Positions 33,774 through 43,704 of a DNA stretch of 64,000 nt are shown piece after piece. The DNA lies in the NCBI RefSeq assembly GCF_000615945.1, contig NZ_BAMO01000007.1:62001-126000 (forward strand), written 5' to 3'. The position numbers and the translations under genes are program-made. The stretch comes from Caldalkalibacillus mannanilyticus JCM 10596. Its GTDB lineage: Bacteria; Bacillota; Bacilli; Caldalkalibacillales; JCM-10596. Positions within the stretch are counted from its first letter, which is position 1, and each line of letters opens with the position of its first letter. A model generated the notes under the pieces. The model made no database searches. It was not told the DNA's origin and saw only the letters and a list, made by a program, of their open reading frames with translations.

Positions 33774-34151
33774 CTATGAATTTTTTTCTTCTAATACAAC
33801 ATAAGCCAGTGCATACTCAGCCGTATGTGTAATAGATATGTGAGTAGAGAACCTTTCTTGCCTGCCATGCCAAATGACTTGTGGCGCACCGCCTTCTGAA
33901 GGCAGAATAGACACATCCTTCCAGCTGAAATGTGGACCAATCCCCGTCTGTAAAGCCTTTGAGAGCGCCTCCTTGGCAGCAAAACGCCCAGCTACAAATT
34001 CTGTTTGTCGAAGGGGACTAAGACCCGAAAAATATTTTTTTTCTTGCTCTGTCAATATGCGCTCTACAAAACGCGGCTGCTCTTTCAGTATTTGATCAAT
34101 CCTAGCTATTTCCACTAAATCAGTTCCAATTCCCTTAATCATCTTCTTCAT
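33774..34151 (-). CDS. acpS: holo-[acyl-carrier-protein] synthase
   Basis: About 125 residues. The conserved GIGTDLVEIARI (metal-binding Asp) and AGRFAAKEALSKALQTGIG motifs and a final ISITHTAEYALAYVV strand define AcpS. It transfers the 4'-phosphopantetheine arm of CoA to acyl carrier protein. The ATG at 34151 is used; a GTG one codon upstream is also possible. It is divergent from the rhomboid gene, as in several Bacillales. Confidence 0.95.
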   Translation of the reverse strand: MKKMIKGIGTDLVEIARIDQILKEQPRFVERILTEQEKKYFSGLSPLRQTEFVAGRFAAKEALSKALQTGIGPHFSWKDVSILPSEGGAPQVIWHGRQERFSTHISITHTAEYALAYVVLEEKNS

Positions 34152-34208
34152 CACAACCTTCTAGATCAAAATGTGGTAAACTATTGAGTAAAGTGAGGTG
34201 CATGATTC

Positions 34209-34805
34209 TTGTTTATTCGTTATGAACGATTTGATCAATTTATTCGACTCTATCCCATCGTCACTGGGCTGTTAGCCATTAATCTAGGGTTGTTTCTCCT
34301 CTCCATTTTCATTCCATCCTATTATACATATATCCACTATTGGGGTGTAGGCATCAATATCTTCGTTGCCGCAGGAGAGTACTGGAGATTAATTACCCCT
34401 GTTTTTTTACATGCTGGGTTAGGGCATGTCTTATTCAACAGTTTTTCCCTGCTTATTTTCGGTCCTGCTCTTGAACGAATCTTGGGCGGCTTCAGATTCA
34501 CTATTTTATACCTATTTGCTGGATTTATAGGGAATGTAGGTACATTTTTATTCGAAGCGGGGGACTATATGCACTTAGGTGCTTCAGGGGCCATCTATGG
34601 GTTGCTTGGCTTATATTTCTACATGCGTTTTTTCCGCCAGGATTTGATTGATCCAGGATCAGCTCAAATCGTCACAACCGTCTTGATTATTGGTGCCATT
34701 TATACGGCTGTTATGCCTGGCATTAACATATTAGGTCATCTGTTTGGCTTCGTTGGCGGAACACTTCTGGGACCCGTTATTTTCCCCAAACAAAAAGGCT
34801 ACTAA
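34209..34805 (+). CDS. rhomboid family intramembrane serine protease
   Basis: A 198-residue membrane protein with about six transmembrane segments. The catalytic Ser lies in LGASGAIYGLLG and the catalytic His in ILGHLFGFVGG. The HAGLGHVLFNSFSLLIFG segment supplies the conserved H-x-x-x-N. It cleaves membrane proteins within the bilayer. It starts with TTG at 34209 after GAGGTG; no better start exists in frame. It is divergent from acpS and followed by a strong terminator. Confidence 0.92.
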   Translation: MFIRYERFDQFIRLYPIVTGLLAINLGLFLLSIFIPSYYTYIHYWGVGINIFVAAGEYWRLITPVFLHAGLGHVLFNSFSLLIFGPALERILGGFRFTILYLFAGFIGNVGTFLFEAGDYMHLGASGAIYGLLGLYFYMRFFRQDLIDPGSAQIVTTVLIIGAIYTAVMPGINILGHLFGFVGGTLLGPVIFPKQKGY

Positions 34806-34821
34806 ATTTAATAAGATTTCC

Positions 34822-34860
34822 ACAAGCGATCATTCCCTTCGATGAAGAATGATCGCTTGT
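34822..34860 (+). terminator. terminator after the rhomboid gene
   Basis: A perfect 14-base-pair stem (34822-34835 with 34847-34860), followed by TGTTTTCCC. Confidence 0.8.
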
Positions 34861-35391
34861 TGTTTTCCCTACCTCCATGTTGCTTTGTTTTATTTTTTAT
34901 AGCCTCCCTTTTAAAAAATAAAGATTTCCTATAAAAATGCGCCATCTTTTTCTATATTTCTGCATTAAACCCCCTCACCCCAAAGAAAGCGCTTACTTTC
35001 AAAGGTTTTTGGCTCGAAGCACGCCTTGTAAAATGCATAAAAAATACATCCTTATATGTATATAATACATATTTATACCTATATAAACTAAGATAAAAAT
35101 ACAACTAAAATGGGTATTTTGCACTAGTATGTTTTTCCATAAATGACTAGAAAAGAGATTGATTCTATGCTATTATAAAGCCAGTTTATAATGCTTGGGG
35201 AGTCTAAAAATACCAATTCGAAATGTTTGTCAGTCGAATCATGACGAATTTTCTGAATAATTTTTTTTATCATGTACATCCCCATTTCTTTATGAATATA
35301 CAATCTGAACAATCGATCAACAATCGATCACAATAGGCAAACAACCAAGAACAATCAAAACGTAGTATAGATAATAGAGGGGTGACACATC
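34861..35391 (+). other. long AT-rich leader region of the app operon
   Basis: About 530 bases without a supported gene. It holds a candidate cre site (separate entry), an AT-rich stretch with TATATGTATATAATACAT around 35054-35071 suitable for a promoter, and the direct repeat AACAATCGATC at about 35306-35330. The ribosome site for appD (GGGGTGA) is at the right end. A minus-strand frame of 62 codons at 35124-35312 has no ribosome site and is not called. Confidence 0.5.
34984..34997. promoter_or_regulatory. candidate cre (CcpA-binding) site
   Basis: AGAAAGCGCTTACT matches the palindromic cre consensus TGAAAGCGCTTTCA/TGWAANCGNTNWCA at 11-12 of 14 positions, with the central AAAGCGCTT intact. 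It lies about 400 bases before appD. Confidence 0.4.
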
Positions 35392-36369
35392 ATGTCAGCT
35401 TTACTGGAAGTGAAAAACTTAAGGACCTGTTTCGTTAGTAAGAAAAAAGTGTTGCCTGTTGTCGATGGAGTAGACTTTAAAATCATGAAAGGTGAAACGG
35501 TTGCATTAGTAGGTGAATCAGGATGCGGAAAAAGCATGACCTCTCTCTCCATTATGAGGTTAGTCCCTACACCTGGTGGGGAAATCTCTGACGGAGAAGT
35601 CCTGTTCGATGGAACCAACTTGCTAGATTTGTCTGAGAGTCAAATGTGTAAGGTACGCGGAAATAATATCTCTATGATTTTCCAAGAACCCATGACCTCC
35701 CTTAATCCTGTATTAACAATTGGCGAACAATTAACTGAAGTATTATGCTACCATCAAAATCTTACAAAAAAAGAAGCTACACGAAAAGCAATCGAATTAC
35801 TAGAGATGGTTGGCTTCTCTCGTGCAGCTGAAATTATTCACGATTATCCTCACCGTCTTTCAGGCGGAATGAGGCAGCGCGTCATGATTGCCATTGCCAT
35901 GAGCTGTAATCCTAAATTACTGATTGCTGATGAGCCTACCACAGCTCTTGATGTAACGATTCAAGCTCAAATACTAGAGTTAATGAAAGACTTAACGAAT
36001 AAATTTGACACTTCTATCTTACTCATTACCCATGATTTAGGAGTCGTGTCTGATCTCGCTGAGAAAGTCATTGTTATGTATGCTGGACAAGTTGTGGAAG
36101 AGGCAACGGTAGATCAGTTATTTGATAAGCCTTACCATCCCTACACACAAGGACTTCTTGCTTCGGTACCTACATTAGAAGGAGAAATTGGACGCCTGCA
36201 ATCGATCAAAGGAAATGTACCGTTACCTGATCAAATGCCACAGGGCTGTCGATTCGCTCCTCGATGTAGTCAGGCCTTGAACCGTTGTCATCTTGAAAAA
36301 CCAACTCTTAAAGAAGTAGAGCCTAGTCGTTTCGTGCGTTGCTTTCTTTATGAGGATGAGGAGGTCTAA
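35392..36369 (+). CDS. appD: oligopeptide ABC transporter ATPase AppD
   Basis: A 325-residue ATPase. Walker A is GESGCGKS, the signature LSGGMRQR and Walker B LLIADEP. The C-terminal oligopeptide/dipeptide extension has the four-Cys iron-sulphur-type region ([19 protein letters not shown]...RCF). With AppF it powers peptide import through AppBC. The order D-F-A-B-C is that of the Bacillus subtilis app operon. The appF start is three bases downstream. Confidence 0.9.
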   Translation: MSALLEVKNLRTCFVSKKKVLPVVDGVDFKIMKGETVALVGESGCGKSMTSLSIMRLVPTPGGEISDGEVLFDGTNLLDLSESQMCKVRGNNISMIFQEPMTSLNPVLTIGEQLTEVLCYHQNLTKKEATRKAIELLEMVGFSRAAEIIHDYPHRLSGGMRQRVMIAIAMSCNPKLLIADEPTTALDVTIQAQILELMKDLTNKFDTSILLITHDLGVVSDLAEKVIVMYAGQVVEEATVDQLFDKPYHPYTQGLLASVPTLEGEIGRLQSIKGNVPLPDQMPQGCRFAPRCSQALNRCHLEKPTLKEVEPSRFVRCFLYEDEEV

Positions 36370-36371
36370 CC

Positions 36372-37390
36372 ATGTTGGCAGAAAACCTGACAAAGAACAA
36401 GACAGAAAAAATTCCTGCTGAGAAAATACTTGAAGTAACCAATCTAAAAAAACACTTTCCCATTAAGGCTGGATTGATTCAAAAAACAGTGGGACATGTC
36501 AAGGCTGTGGATGGCTTAACCTTTTCTGTAAATCGAGGAGAAACGCTCGGAATAGTAGGTGAGTCGGGATGTGGAAAATCAACAGCGGGAAGAACGCTCA
36601 TCCGTTTGTATGAACCACTGAGGGAAGCATTCTGTTCAAGGGTAAGGATATTACTCATCTTTCCGAAAGAACCTTGCGTCGTTCGGTCCGAAGAGATATC
36701 CAAATGGTCTTCCAGGATCCTTTTGCTTCTTTAAATCCAAGAAAGACCTTAGAATCCATCCTAGAAGAACCCTTATTCGTACATAACATAGGAAAAGCAA
36801 AAGAACGAAGAGAAAAAGTGGAGGAGCTATTAGCAACCGTTGGACTTAATCCAGCCTTTCGCACTCGTTATCCTCATGAATTTTCAGGGGGGCAACGGCA
36901 ACGAATAGGGATTGCTAGAGCCCTTTCCTTAAGCCCGGATCTGATTATTGCAGATGAACCTGTATCGGCTCTTGACGTTTCGATCCAAGCCCAAATTATT
37001 AATCTAATGCAAGACTTACAGCAAGAGCTTGACTTAACGTATGTATTTATCTCGCATGACCTCAGTGTCGTTCGACACATTAGTGACCGAGTGGCAGTCA
37101 TGTACTTAGGAAAGATGATGGAGCTTTCGGAGAAGCACGATCTGTATAACGATCCGCTTCATCCATATACTCAAGCACTTCTATCCGCTGTTCCTATACC
37201 TAGAAAGCCTGGAACAGCGAAAAGAGAGCGCATTATTCTTCAGGGAGATCTACCAAGTCCGTCAAATCCACCTGAAGGATGTGTTTTTCACACGAGATGT
37301 CCACAAGCCATGGCATCCTGTAAATCCATCATACCTGAATTCAAAGAAGTTAAATCTGGCCATTTTGTTGCCTGTCATCTGTACGAATAA
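36372..37390 (+). pseudogene. appF: oligopeptide ABC transporter ATPase AppF, one base missing
   Basis: The first 84 codons include Walker A GESGCGKS and end in phase at RLYEPL. Restoring one base at about 36616, where the sequence reads GAACC before ACTGAGG, gives [26 protein letters not shown] and continues through signature FSGGQRQR, Walker B LIIADEP and the C-terminal [14 protein letters not shown] cluster to the stop at 37390. The restored length is 339 residues, the usual size. Loss of this subunit would inactivate the transporter while four partners stay intact, so an error in the sequence is likely. Confidence 0.85.
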
Positions 37391-37532
37391 TAGTAAAAAG
37401 ATATTCATGCAGAGGACAAGCTAAGATAAAAAATGGGAATTTATTGTAGCTGTTGAGGGGGGATCAACAACAGGAGCTATGGTTAGGCATTATCACTTTT
37501 TATTACACAACCACATTTAGGAGGGGTCAGTT

Positions 37533-39197
37533 TTGAACACGAAAAAAACATTACTTGTCTTTTTAAGCTTCATTCTTGTGTTTTCATTATTTCTAGGCGC
37601 ATGCGCTAAAACAGACGAAGGAGTAACGTCTGATACAGGGGCACAAGGCGAAAAAGAAACAACAGAAGCAACAGCTAAAGAACCTAAAGTAGGCGGAGAT
37701 TTAGTTATTGGTGCTTTTGGAAATCCTAAGGATGCAGGAAATCCATTATGGTCTAATGACACTGCTAGTAGTGAAGCCATTAAGGATGTTGTTTTTGACG
37801 CTCTAGTAAAGGTCGATGAAAACTTTGTAGCGCAACCATCCATGGCAGAACGCTGGGAAACATCTGATGATGGTCTAACTTGGACTTTCTATTTAAAGGA
37901 TAATATTAAGTGGCATGATGGAACAAAATTTACTGCAGAAGATGTCAAATTTACATATGATATCCCTAGACACGAAGATTATGATGGATTCCGCGCCAGC
38001 GATTTTGAAGCGATCGAATCTGTTAACGTCATCGATCCATTAACTGTAGAAGTGAAGTTTTCTAGACCTTATGCTAAATTCATAATGGTTACAGCAGCTT
38101 ATGAAATTCTTCCTAAGCATATTTTAGGAGATGTTCCTGTGGCTGAAATGGGAGAGCATGAATTCTCCACTTCTAAACCAATTGGAACAGGTCCTTTCAT
38201 GTTTAGTGAGTGGAAGGATGGAGAATATGTGAAAGTGGTTGCTTTTGACGATTATCATGCGGGACGTCCTTATCTAGATTCCATTACCACTAGACTATAT
38301 GCGGACCAGAATGCCTTACTAGCTGCGCTTGAGGGCGGATCCATTGATATGATGATTATTCCCCAACCAGACGTAAATACAGCAAAAGAATGGGAAGAAA
38401 AAGGAAGCATCAAGCTGCATGATACTCTTGCTCTTTCCTATACCTACCTTGGCTACAACCTACGTAATGATTTATTCAAAGATGTCAAAGTTCGCCAAGC
38501 GATTACACACGCTCTAGACAGAGAAACAATAATCGGAGCTGTTATGGAAGGCTATGGTGAGGTGGCTCACACACCTACAAGCCCACTAAGCTGGGCTTAC
38601 AATCCTGATACACCACAATTTGAATTCAATGTAGAAAAAGCAAAACAACTTCTTGCTGAAGCTGGCTGGGAGCCAGGTCCAGATGGAATTCTTGTCAAGG
38701 ATGGAAAGCGTTTCTCTTTTGAATTAAAAACAAACCAAGGAAATAAAGTACGTGAAGATCTTGCGGTTATTGCTCAAGAGCAATTAAAAGAAGTTGGAAT
38801 TGAAGTGAAGATCAATATTATGGAGTGGAGTGCATTCATTAATGATGTAAATCCTCCTAACTGGAAGTTCGATGCAATCATCTTAGGTTGGGCTCTAGGA
38901 ATGGATCCGGATCCTAAACCAATCTGGCATTCAGACAACATTCAACATGGAAACAATTCAATTGCTTACTCTCGTTCTGATCTTGATGCCTTAATGGATG
39001 AACAAAATGAAACTCTGGACCCAGAGGAAAGAAAGAAAATGATTTGGAAGATCCTAAATGAAATTGCTTTGGATCAACCTTACACGTTCTTATACTATCC
39101 AATGGAATTTGTGGCAACTCCGACGAATCTAGAAGGATTTACACAACATCCAAGATTACGCAGATACAAAGCTCATGAATGGTGGTTAGACAAATAA
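37533..39197 (+). CDS. appA: oligopeptide-binding lipoprotein AppA
   Basis: A 554-residue extracellular solute-binding protein of family 5. A lipoprotein signal ends in LFLGACAKTDEG (Cys about 24). The family signature AERWETSDDGLTWTFYLKDNIKWHDGTKFTAEDV is present, as is VRQAITHALDRETI. It captures peptides at the cell surface for AppBC-DF. It starts with TTG at 37533 after GGAGGGG. The 140-base gap before it may hold a further promoter. Confidence 0.9.
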   Translation: MNTKKTLLVFLSFILVFSLFLGACAKTDEGVTSDTGAQGEKETTEATAKEPKVGGDLVIGAFGNPKDAGNPLWSNDTASSEAIKDVVFDALVKVDENFVAQPSMAERWETSDDGLTWTFYLKDNIKWHDGTKFTAEDVKFTYDIPRHEDYDGFRASDFEAIESVNVIDPLTVEVKFSRPYAKFIMVTAAYEILPKHILGDVPVAEMGEHEFSTSKPIGTGPFMFSEWKDGEYVKVVAFDDYHAGRPYLDSITTRLYADQNALLAALEGGSIDMMIIPQPDVNTAKEWEEKGSIKLHDTLALSYTYLGYNLRNDLFKDVKVRQAITHALDRETIIGAVMEGYGEVAHTPTSPLSWAYNPDTPQFEFNVEKAKQLLAEAGWEPGPDGILVKDGKRFSFELKTNQGNKVREDLAVIAQEQLKEVGIEVKINIMEWSAFINDVNPPNWKFDAIILGWALGMDPDPKPIWHSDNIQHGNNSIAYSRSDLDALMDEQNETLDPEERKKMIWKILNEIALDQPYTFLYYPMEFVATPTNLEGFTQHPRLRRYKAHEWWLDK

Positions 39198-39282
39198 GAT
39201 TGACTGATCTTACGTGAATAATGAATTGGGGGGAGTCTTCTCCTCCCTTCTTTATGAACAATTCTGAAGGAGGACCTAGAAC

Positions 39283-40233
39283 ATGACTTCATATATCATT
39301 CGAAGAATTCTTATGGCTATACCCTTACTTCTAGGTATATCCATCCTGACATTTGCCATCATGCATATTGCCCCTGGAGGACCTGTAGAACTTCTTATTG
39401 ATCCTAGCATTTCTGCTGCCGATACAGAAAAAATGATGGAAAAATACGGGCTGAATGATCCTATTCCCGTACAATATGTGAAATGGATGGGAACGATCCT
39501 TCAAGGTGATTTTGGCACCTCCTATATTCGTAAGGGAGTTCCTGTCAGTGAAATGATTATGAATCGCTTGCCTAATACTCTGCTTCTAATGGCAGTTTCC
39601 ACGGTTATAGCGATCCTGATATCTATTCCCTTTGGTGTGGTTTCTGCTACCAGACAATATACTCCAATCGATTATTCTGTGACTGTAACTTCCTTTCTAG
39701 GATTAGCCACCCCAAACTTTTGGTTAGGGCTCATGCTTATTATGTTCTTTTCCATTAAATTCGGCATGTTTCCAACTGGAGGTGTTTCCACGCTTAATGC
39801 TGACTTTAGTATTTTGGACCGCATACATCATCTAATTTTGCCTGCTTTTGTTTTAGCAACCGCAGATATGGCTGGTCTAACAAGATACACTCGTTCCAGT
39901 ATGCTAGAGGTTATCAAGCAAGATTATATGAGAACAGCTAGAGCAAAAGGTTTCAAAGAAAGAAAAGTGATTTATAAGCATGGATTACGAAACGGACTTA
40001 TCCCTGTTATCACGATTTTTGGTTTAATGTTACCGAGTTTCTTCGGTGGAGCTGTTATCGTTGAAAGAGTATTTAATTGGCCCGGCATCGGCTCACTATT
40101 TCTTGATTCTGTATTTATGCGAGATTATCCGGTTATTATGGCAGTCACCATGTTGGCTGCAACATTAGTCGTCATAGGAAATTTACTAGCTGATATTGCC
40201 TATGCCATAGTAGATCCTAGAATCGAATACTAG
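39283..40233 (+). CDS. appB: oligopeptide ABC transporter permease AppB
   Basis: A 316-residue permease with six transmembrane segments. The N-terminus (SYIIRRILMAIPLLLGISILTFAIMHIAPGGP) and the EAA-type loop (RTARAKGFKERKVIYKHGLRNGLIPV) are diagnostic for the DppB/OppB family. It follows appA with AAGGAGG upstream and is followed by appC 15 bases later. Confidence 0.93.
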   Translation: MTSYIIRRILMAIPLLLGISILTFAIMHIAPGGPVELLIDPSISAADTEKMMEKYGLNDPIPVQYVKWMGTILQGDFGTSYIRKGVPVSEMIMNRLPNTLLLMAVSTVIAILISIPFGVVSATRQYTPIDYSVTVTSFLGLATPNFWLGLMLIMFFSIKFGMFPTGGVSTLNADFSILDRIHHLILPAFVLATADMAGLTRYTRSSMLEVIKQDYMRTARAKGFKERKVIYKHGLRNGLIPVITIFGLMLPSFFGGAVIVERVFNWPGIGSLFLDSVFMRDYPVIMAVTMLAATLVVIGNLLADIAYAIVDPRIEY

Positions 40234-40248
40234 AGAGGGGAGAATATC

Positions 40249-41166
40249 ATGCAAGGAAATGAAAGCGTTACTGAACTATCTCAAGGTCAAATTATAGTCA
40301 ACCCTCCAATTCAAAAGCCGGATACCTTAACAAAGATCATCGTGCGCAAGTTCTTAAAAAACAAATTAGCTGTCGGTGGATTAATTGTATTAATCATTAT
40401 CATTGGTTCAGCCATATTAGCACCCCAGCTTGCCACACATGATCCTGCCAAAACAAATTTATTACATAAGTTAAGCCCACCTAGCAGCGAATTTTGGTTA
40501 GGAACAGATAATTTAGGACGAGATATCTTTAGCCGACTCCTCTACGGAGCTCGTATATCTTTATTAGTTGGCTTTGCCTCTGTTCTTGGATCCATTACGA
40601 TTGGAACAGTCATTGGTGCGGTTGCTGGATATTATGGTGGAAGAGTGGATGCCTTTTTCATGCGTTTAGTAGATATCATTATCTCTTTCCCCAATATCTT
40701 TCTACTGATTACCTTGGTCACCATCTTTGATCCTGGTATAGACAAGCTGATTATGACATTTGCACTCTTGACCTGGACAGGAACGGCTCGTCTGGTACGT
40801 GGAGAATTTCTAACCTTACGATCAAGGGAATTTGTATTAGCAGCGAAAACATTAGGAATGAATAGTGCAAGGATTATTTTCTTTCATATTTTACCAAATG
40901 CACTTGGACCGATTATCGTTGCCGCTACTTTAGGCGTGGGTGGAGTTATTTTAGCGGAGAGTGCCTTGAGTTTCTTAGGACTCGGTATACAGCCTCCAAC
41001 AGCTAGCTGGGGGAATATGCTTCAAGGAGCTCAAAGCTATACAATCATGAAAACAGCTTGGTGGTACCCCTTATTTCCAGGGTTAATGATTGCCATTACG
41101 GTACTCGCCTTCAACTTTGTTGGTGATGGATTAAGAGATGCGTTTGATCCTCGTATGAAAGAATAA
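40249..41166 (+). CDS. appC: oligopeptide ABC transporter permease AppC
   Basis: A 305-residue permease of the DppC/OppC family. A cytoplasmic N-terminal tail is followed by a first membrane segment, the [23 protein letters not shown] motif and an EAA loop [21 protein letters not shown]. It pairs with AppB to form the channel. It is the last gene of the operon, directly followed by a terminator. Confidence 0.93.
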   Translation: MQGNESVTELSQGQIIVNPPIQKPDTLTKIIVRKFLKNKLAVGGLIVLIIIIGSAILAPQLATHDPAKTNLLHKLSPPSSEFWLGTDNLGRDIFSRLLYGARISLLVGFASVLGSITIGTVIGAVAGYYGGRVDAFFMRLVDIIISFPNIFLLITLVTIFDPGIDKLIMTFALLTWTGTARLVRGEFLTLRSREFVLAAKTLGMNSARIIFFHILPNALGPIIVAATLGVGGVILAESALSFLGLGIQPPTASWGNMLQGAQSYTIMKTAWWYPLFPGLMIAITVLAFNFVGDGLRDAFDPRMKE

Positions 41167-41197
41167 AAGTCAAGTAATGGCTACTTGACTTTTTTCT
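41165..41197 (+). terminator. terminator of the app operon
   Basis: An 11-base-pair stem AAAGTCAAGTA/TACTTGACTTT followed by TTTTCTTTT. Confidence 0.85.
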
Positions 41198-41216
41198 TTT
41201 CACAATGAATTTTCCA

Positions 41217-41543
41217 TTATCGAATTTGCAAATAAATCGCTAGATTCTCCCGCATAAGTTCAGACTGATAGGAATCATTGGTTTGCAGATGATATTCATT
41301 CCCCTTCTTTTCACTCTGATAACCAAAAAATCCTCTGCTCTTCAAAAAGGAATCAATATCTTTGACATCTTCATTCATATTTAATAAAATTTTATGCCCC
41401 ACAAACGCTCCGTTTACATAAACTTCATAGGTGTCATGTGCCATTTTCAAATGTTCAGCTTCATCCTCCACAAAAGGAAAGGGAGCTACATTATATAGAA
41501 AACCATTATGATCTCCAAAAGGAAAACCTCCAAACTGAGCCAT
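41217..41543 (-). CDS. hypothetical protein
   Basis: A 108-residue soluble protein (MAQFGGFPFGDHNGFLYNVAPFPF...). The ATG at 41543 has AGGAGGG five bases upstream; the frame extends eight codons further without a ribosome site. The central part (YEVYVNGAFVGHKILLNMNEDVKDIDSFLKSRGF) suggests a compact alpha/beta domain. I do not recognise a named family. It stands alone, convergent with the app operon and divergent from the SASP gene. Confidence 0.65.
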   Translation of the reverse strand: MAQFGGFPFGDHNGFLYNVAPFPFVEDEAEHLKMAHDTYEVYVNGAFVGHKILLNMNEDVKDIDSFLKSRGFFGYQSEKKGNEYHLQTNDSYQSELMRENLAIYLQIR

Positions 41544-41842
41544 ACATACCCTCCTTATCTTTCTCAAAAAACTTTTTCAAGTATTTTCAAGTTTATCTCT
41601 AGTTTTCCAAGCGAGGTTGGTTTTTATTCCACTCCTGCCATCCTGTACATAGTCTGTGCACGATCAAATCATAACGAAATGAAGATAAAAGGAAAGGAAG
41701 TACAAAGAGAAAAAAGAAATATAAGATGATGAAAAATTCCTAAGGAAGAAAGTATATTTTTTTCGTTAAGAGGAATTTTAAGGAGTACCAAGATGATTTT
41801 TCATATATCACTGGAATGTTAATGAAAAAAGGAGATGAGCAC

Positions 41843-42067
41843 ATGAGAAATCAAGTTATGACCACAAGCACCTCAAGTAACAATAACAATCTTGTCGTTC
41901 CAGAAGCAAGACAAGTACTAGATCATATGAAATTTGAAATTGCTCAAGAGTTTGGCGTACAATTAGGACCAGATACAACCTCTAGAGCTAATGGTTCTGT
42001 TGGAGGAGAGATGACAAAACGTTTGGTTCAATTAGCTCAGATTGATCTTGCTAACCGTATCCATTAA
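41843..42067 (+). CDS. alpha/beta-type small acid-soluble spore protein
   Basis: A 74-residue [48 protein letters not shown] includes the germination-protease site (FEIAQEFG) and both conserved DNA-binding blocks. Such proteins coat spore DNA and protect it from UV and heat. The ATG at 41843 has AAGGAG eight bases upstream, so the nine codons further upstream are not part of the protein. It is expected to be sigma-G controlled; I could not place a convincing sigma-G promoter. Confidence 0.95.
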   Translation: MRNQVMTTSTSSNNNNLVVPEARQVLDHMKFEIAQEFGVQLGPDTTSRANGSVGGEMTKRLVQLAQIDLANRIH

Positions 42068-42089
42068 TCATCGATCGTTTTTAAGAAAA

Positions 42090-42115
42090 ACTCGGCTTTG
42101 CCGAGTCCTTTTTGT
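42090..42115 (+). terminator. terminator after the SASP gene
   Basis: The stem ACTCGGC/GCCGAGT with a three-base loop, then CCTTTTTGTTTT. It may also serve the convergent MocR gene. Confidence 0.85.
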
Positions 42116-42125
42116 TTTAGTGTTT

Positions 42126-43574
42126 TTATTGATTCGTTTTTATTATTTGTGCAATCCGCTCCATCCCTTGGACTACCTCTTCTGCTGTGAGATGAGAGAA
42201 CCCGAAGCAGGCGGCTTTTTGCTTTTGATTTTGAAAATATTCAGATGTATCTGTCCAGACAATTCCTTGCTCTCTGCATCTTGCTATAAGCTGTTCATAT
42301 TCCTCCCAGCTTTTTTTCCACCAAGCAAATACATGGAGTCCCGCATCCGAATGGATAGGTTCAAAGTAGTCTGCTAGGTGCTCCCGTATCGCCTGCTCCA
42401 GCAGCAGATGGTTTTGATCATATATTTTTCGCATTTTCCTTAGATGCTTCTCATAATAGCCATTGTGGATAAAAGAAGCGATTACTTGTTGCTCAATGAG
42501 GGAGCTGGGATGTGGATCATAAATCTGCTTGGCTTTTAAAAAGGGTTCTCTCAACCATTTAGGGAGGATAATATAGCCGACTCGAATATGAGAAAAGAGT
42601 GTTTTAGAAAAGGTTCCCATATAGACGACTCGATCTGCTTGATCAAGAATTTTCAAGGGTTCAATAGGACGTCCTTGGTATCTAAATTCACTATCATAAT
42701 CATCTTCAATAATCACTGCCTGTTTCTCTTCAGCCCATTGTACTAGCTCCATTCTTCTAGAAAAGCTTAATACTCGACCCGTGGGAAATTGCCGGCTAGG
42801 AGTGACAAATACAAGCTTCGCTGGAAAGTCTGCTATTTTCATTCCTTCATGATCCATCTCCGTCGGAATAGGAATCCCTCCACAAGCTCTAATCGCCCTC
42901 ACATTGCCTACATAGCCAGGCTCTTCAACCATCACAGATTCACCTGTATCAATGAGCAATTGACATAACAGAGCAATAGCTTGGACTGAACCACTCACAA
43001 TAGCGATATCCTCTGCCTCCACCTTCATTCCTCTAGCTCGAGCTAAATATTGAGAAATAGCCTCTCTCAGATTGGCTCTACCAGCTGTACTAAATGTGCG
43101 GCTTTGCTTCGTGGCTATTTCCTTGCTATTCTTCAAGGCTTGATAATAACAGCGATTCCATTCCTTATAAGGAAAATGGGTAGTATTAGGAATTCCTATT
43201 TGGAAGCTCAGCTTCGGTTCAATATTCTCTGTACGGGATCTTAGGGGAAGAGCGTTGACTCGTTGTCCCCAGCGAGAAAGAGGAATGGGCGCTTCCCGCT
43301 CTATTTGGGGCTGCTGCTCTCTATAATAATAGCTCACATAGGTTCCACTACCAGGTCGTGTTTCAATATATCCTTCTGCTGCTAGCATATCATAGACCTG
43401 CACGATAATTCCTCTAGACACGTGATAAGTTTCTCCTAGCTCACGTGTTGAGGGCAAACGTTCTCCATACGGTAGCAACTGGTTCAGAATCGCCTCACGC
43501 AAAAGATGATAAATCGCCAGATATTTGTATTTATATTTTTGTTCATATACATGAAAGGGGAGATCGAAAATCAT
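42126..43574 (-). CDS. MocR/PdxR-type transcription regulator (GntR-aminotransferase fusion)
   Basis: A 482-residue fusion. The N-terminal winged helix (LPYGERLPSTRELGETYHVSRGIIVQVYDMLAAEGYIETRPGSGTYV, about 35-80) is of the GntR type. The rest is a fold-type I aminotransferase domain with the PLP lysine in YMGTFSKTLFSHIRVGYI. Such proteins sense PLP or amino compounds and usually control a divergent gene. Here the divergent gene encodes a GNAT acetyltransferase, and the gap contains repeated CTAAATTGG sites. Full length. Confidence 0.92.
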   Translation of the reverse strand: MIFDLPFHVYEQKYKYKYLAIYHLLREAILNQLLPYGERLPSTRELGETYHVSRGIIVQVYDMLAAEGYIETRPGSGTYVSYYYREQQPQIEREAPIPLSRWGQRVNALPLRSRTENIEPKLSFQIGIPNTTHFPYKEWNRCYYQALKNSKEIATKQSRTFSTAGRANLREAISQYLARARGMKVEAEDIAIVSGSVQAIALLCQLLIDTGESVMVEEPGYVGNVRAIRACGGIPIPTEMDHEGMKIADFPAKLVFVTPSRQFPTGRVLSFSRRMELVQWAEEKQAVIIEDDYDSEFRYQGRPIEPLKILDQADRVVYMGTFSKTLFSHIRVGYIILPKWLREPFLKAKQIYDPHPSSLIEQQVIASFIHNGYYEKHLRKMRKIYDQNHLLLEQAIREHLADYFEPIHSDAGLHVFAWWKKSWEEYEQLIARCREQGIVWTDTSEYFQNQKQKAACFGFSHLTAEEVVQGMERIAQIIKTNQ

Positions 43575-43593
43575 ACCTAGCTGCCTACTCCTC

Positions 43594-43647
43594 TCTAAAT
43601 TGGTCTATAAAAATAGTTCTAAATTGGATCTTTTTATTAAACCAATT
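43594..43647. promoter_or_regulatory. candidate operator of the MocR regulator
   Basis: TCTAAATTGG occurs twice as a direct repeat (43594-43603 and 43618-43627, 24 bases apart), followed by an inverted copy AAACCAATTA (43639-43648). Spaced direct repeats plus an inverted half-site are usual for MocR regulators. Confidence 0.55.
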
Positions 43648-43704
43648 ATACCTTATGATTCTAAATGAAAGAACATTTAAGACAAATAAAAGTGGAGGGA
43701 TCAT

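Noticed and set aside
35124-35312. A 62-codon minus-strand frame in the app leader
   Set aside because: No ribosome site, AT-rich composition, no recognisable motif.
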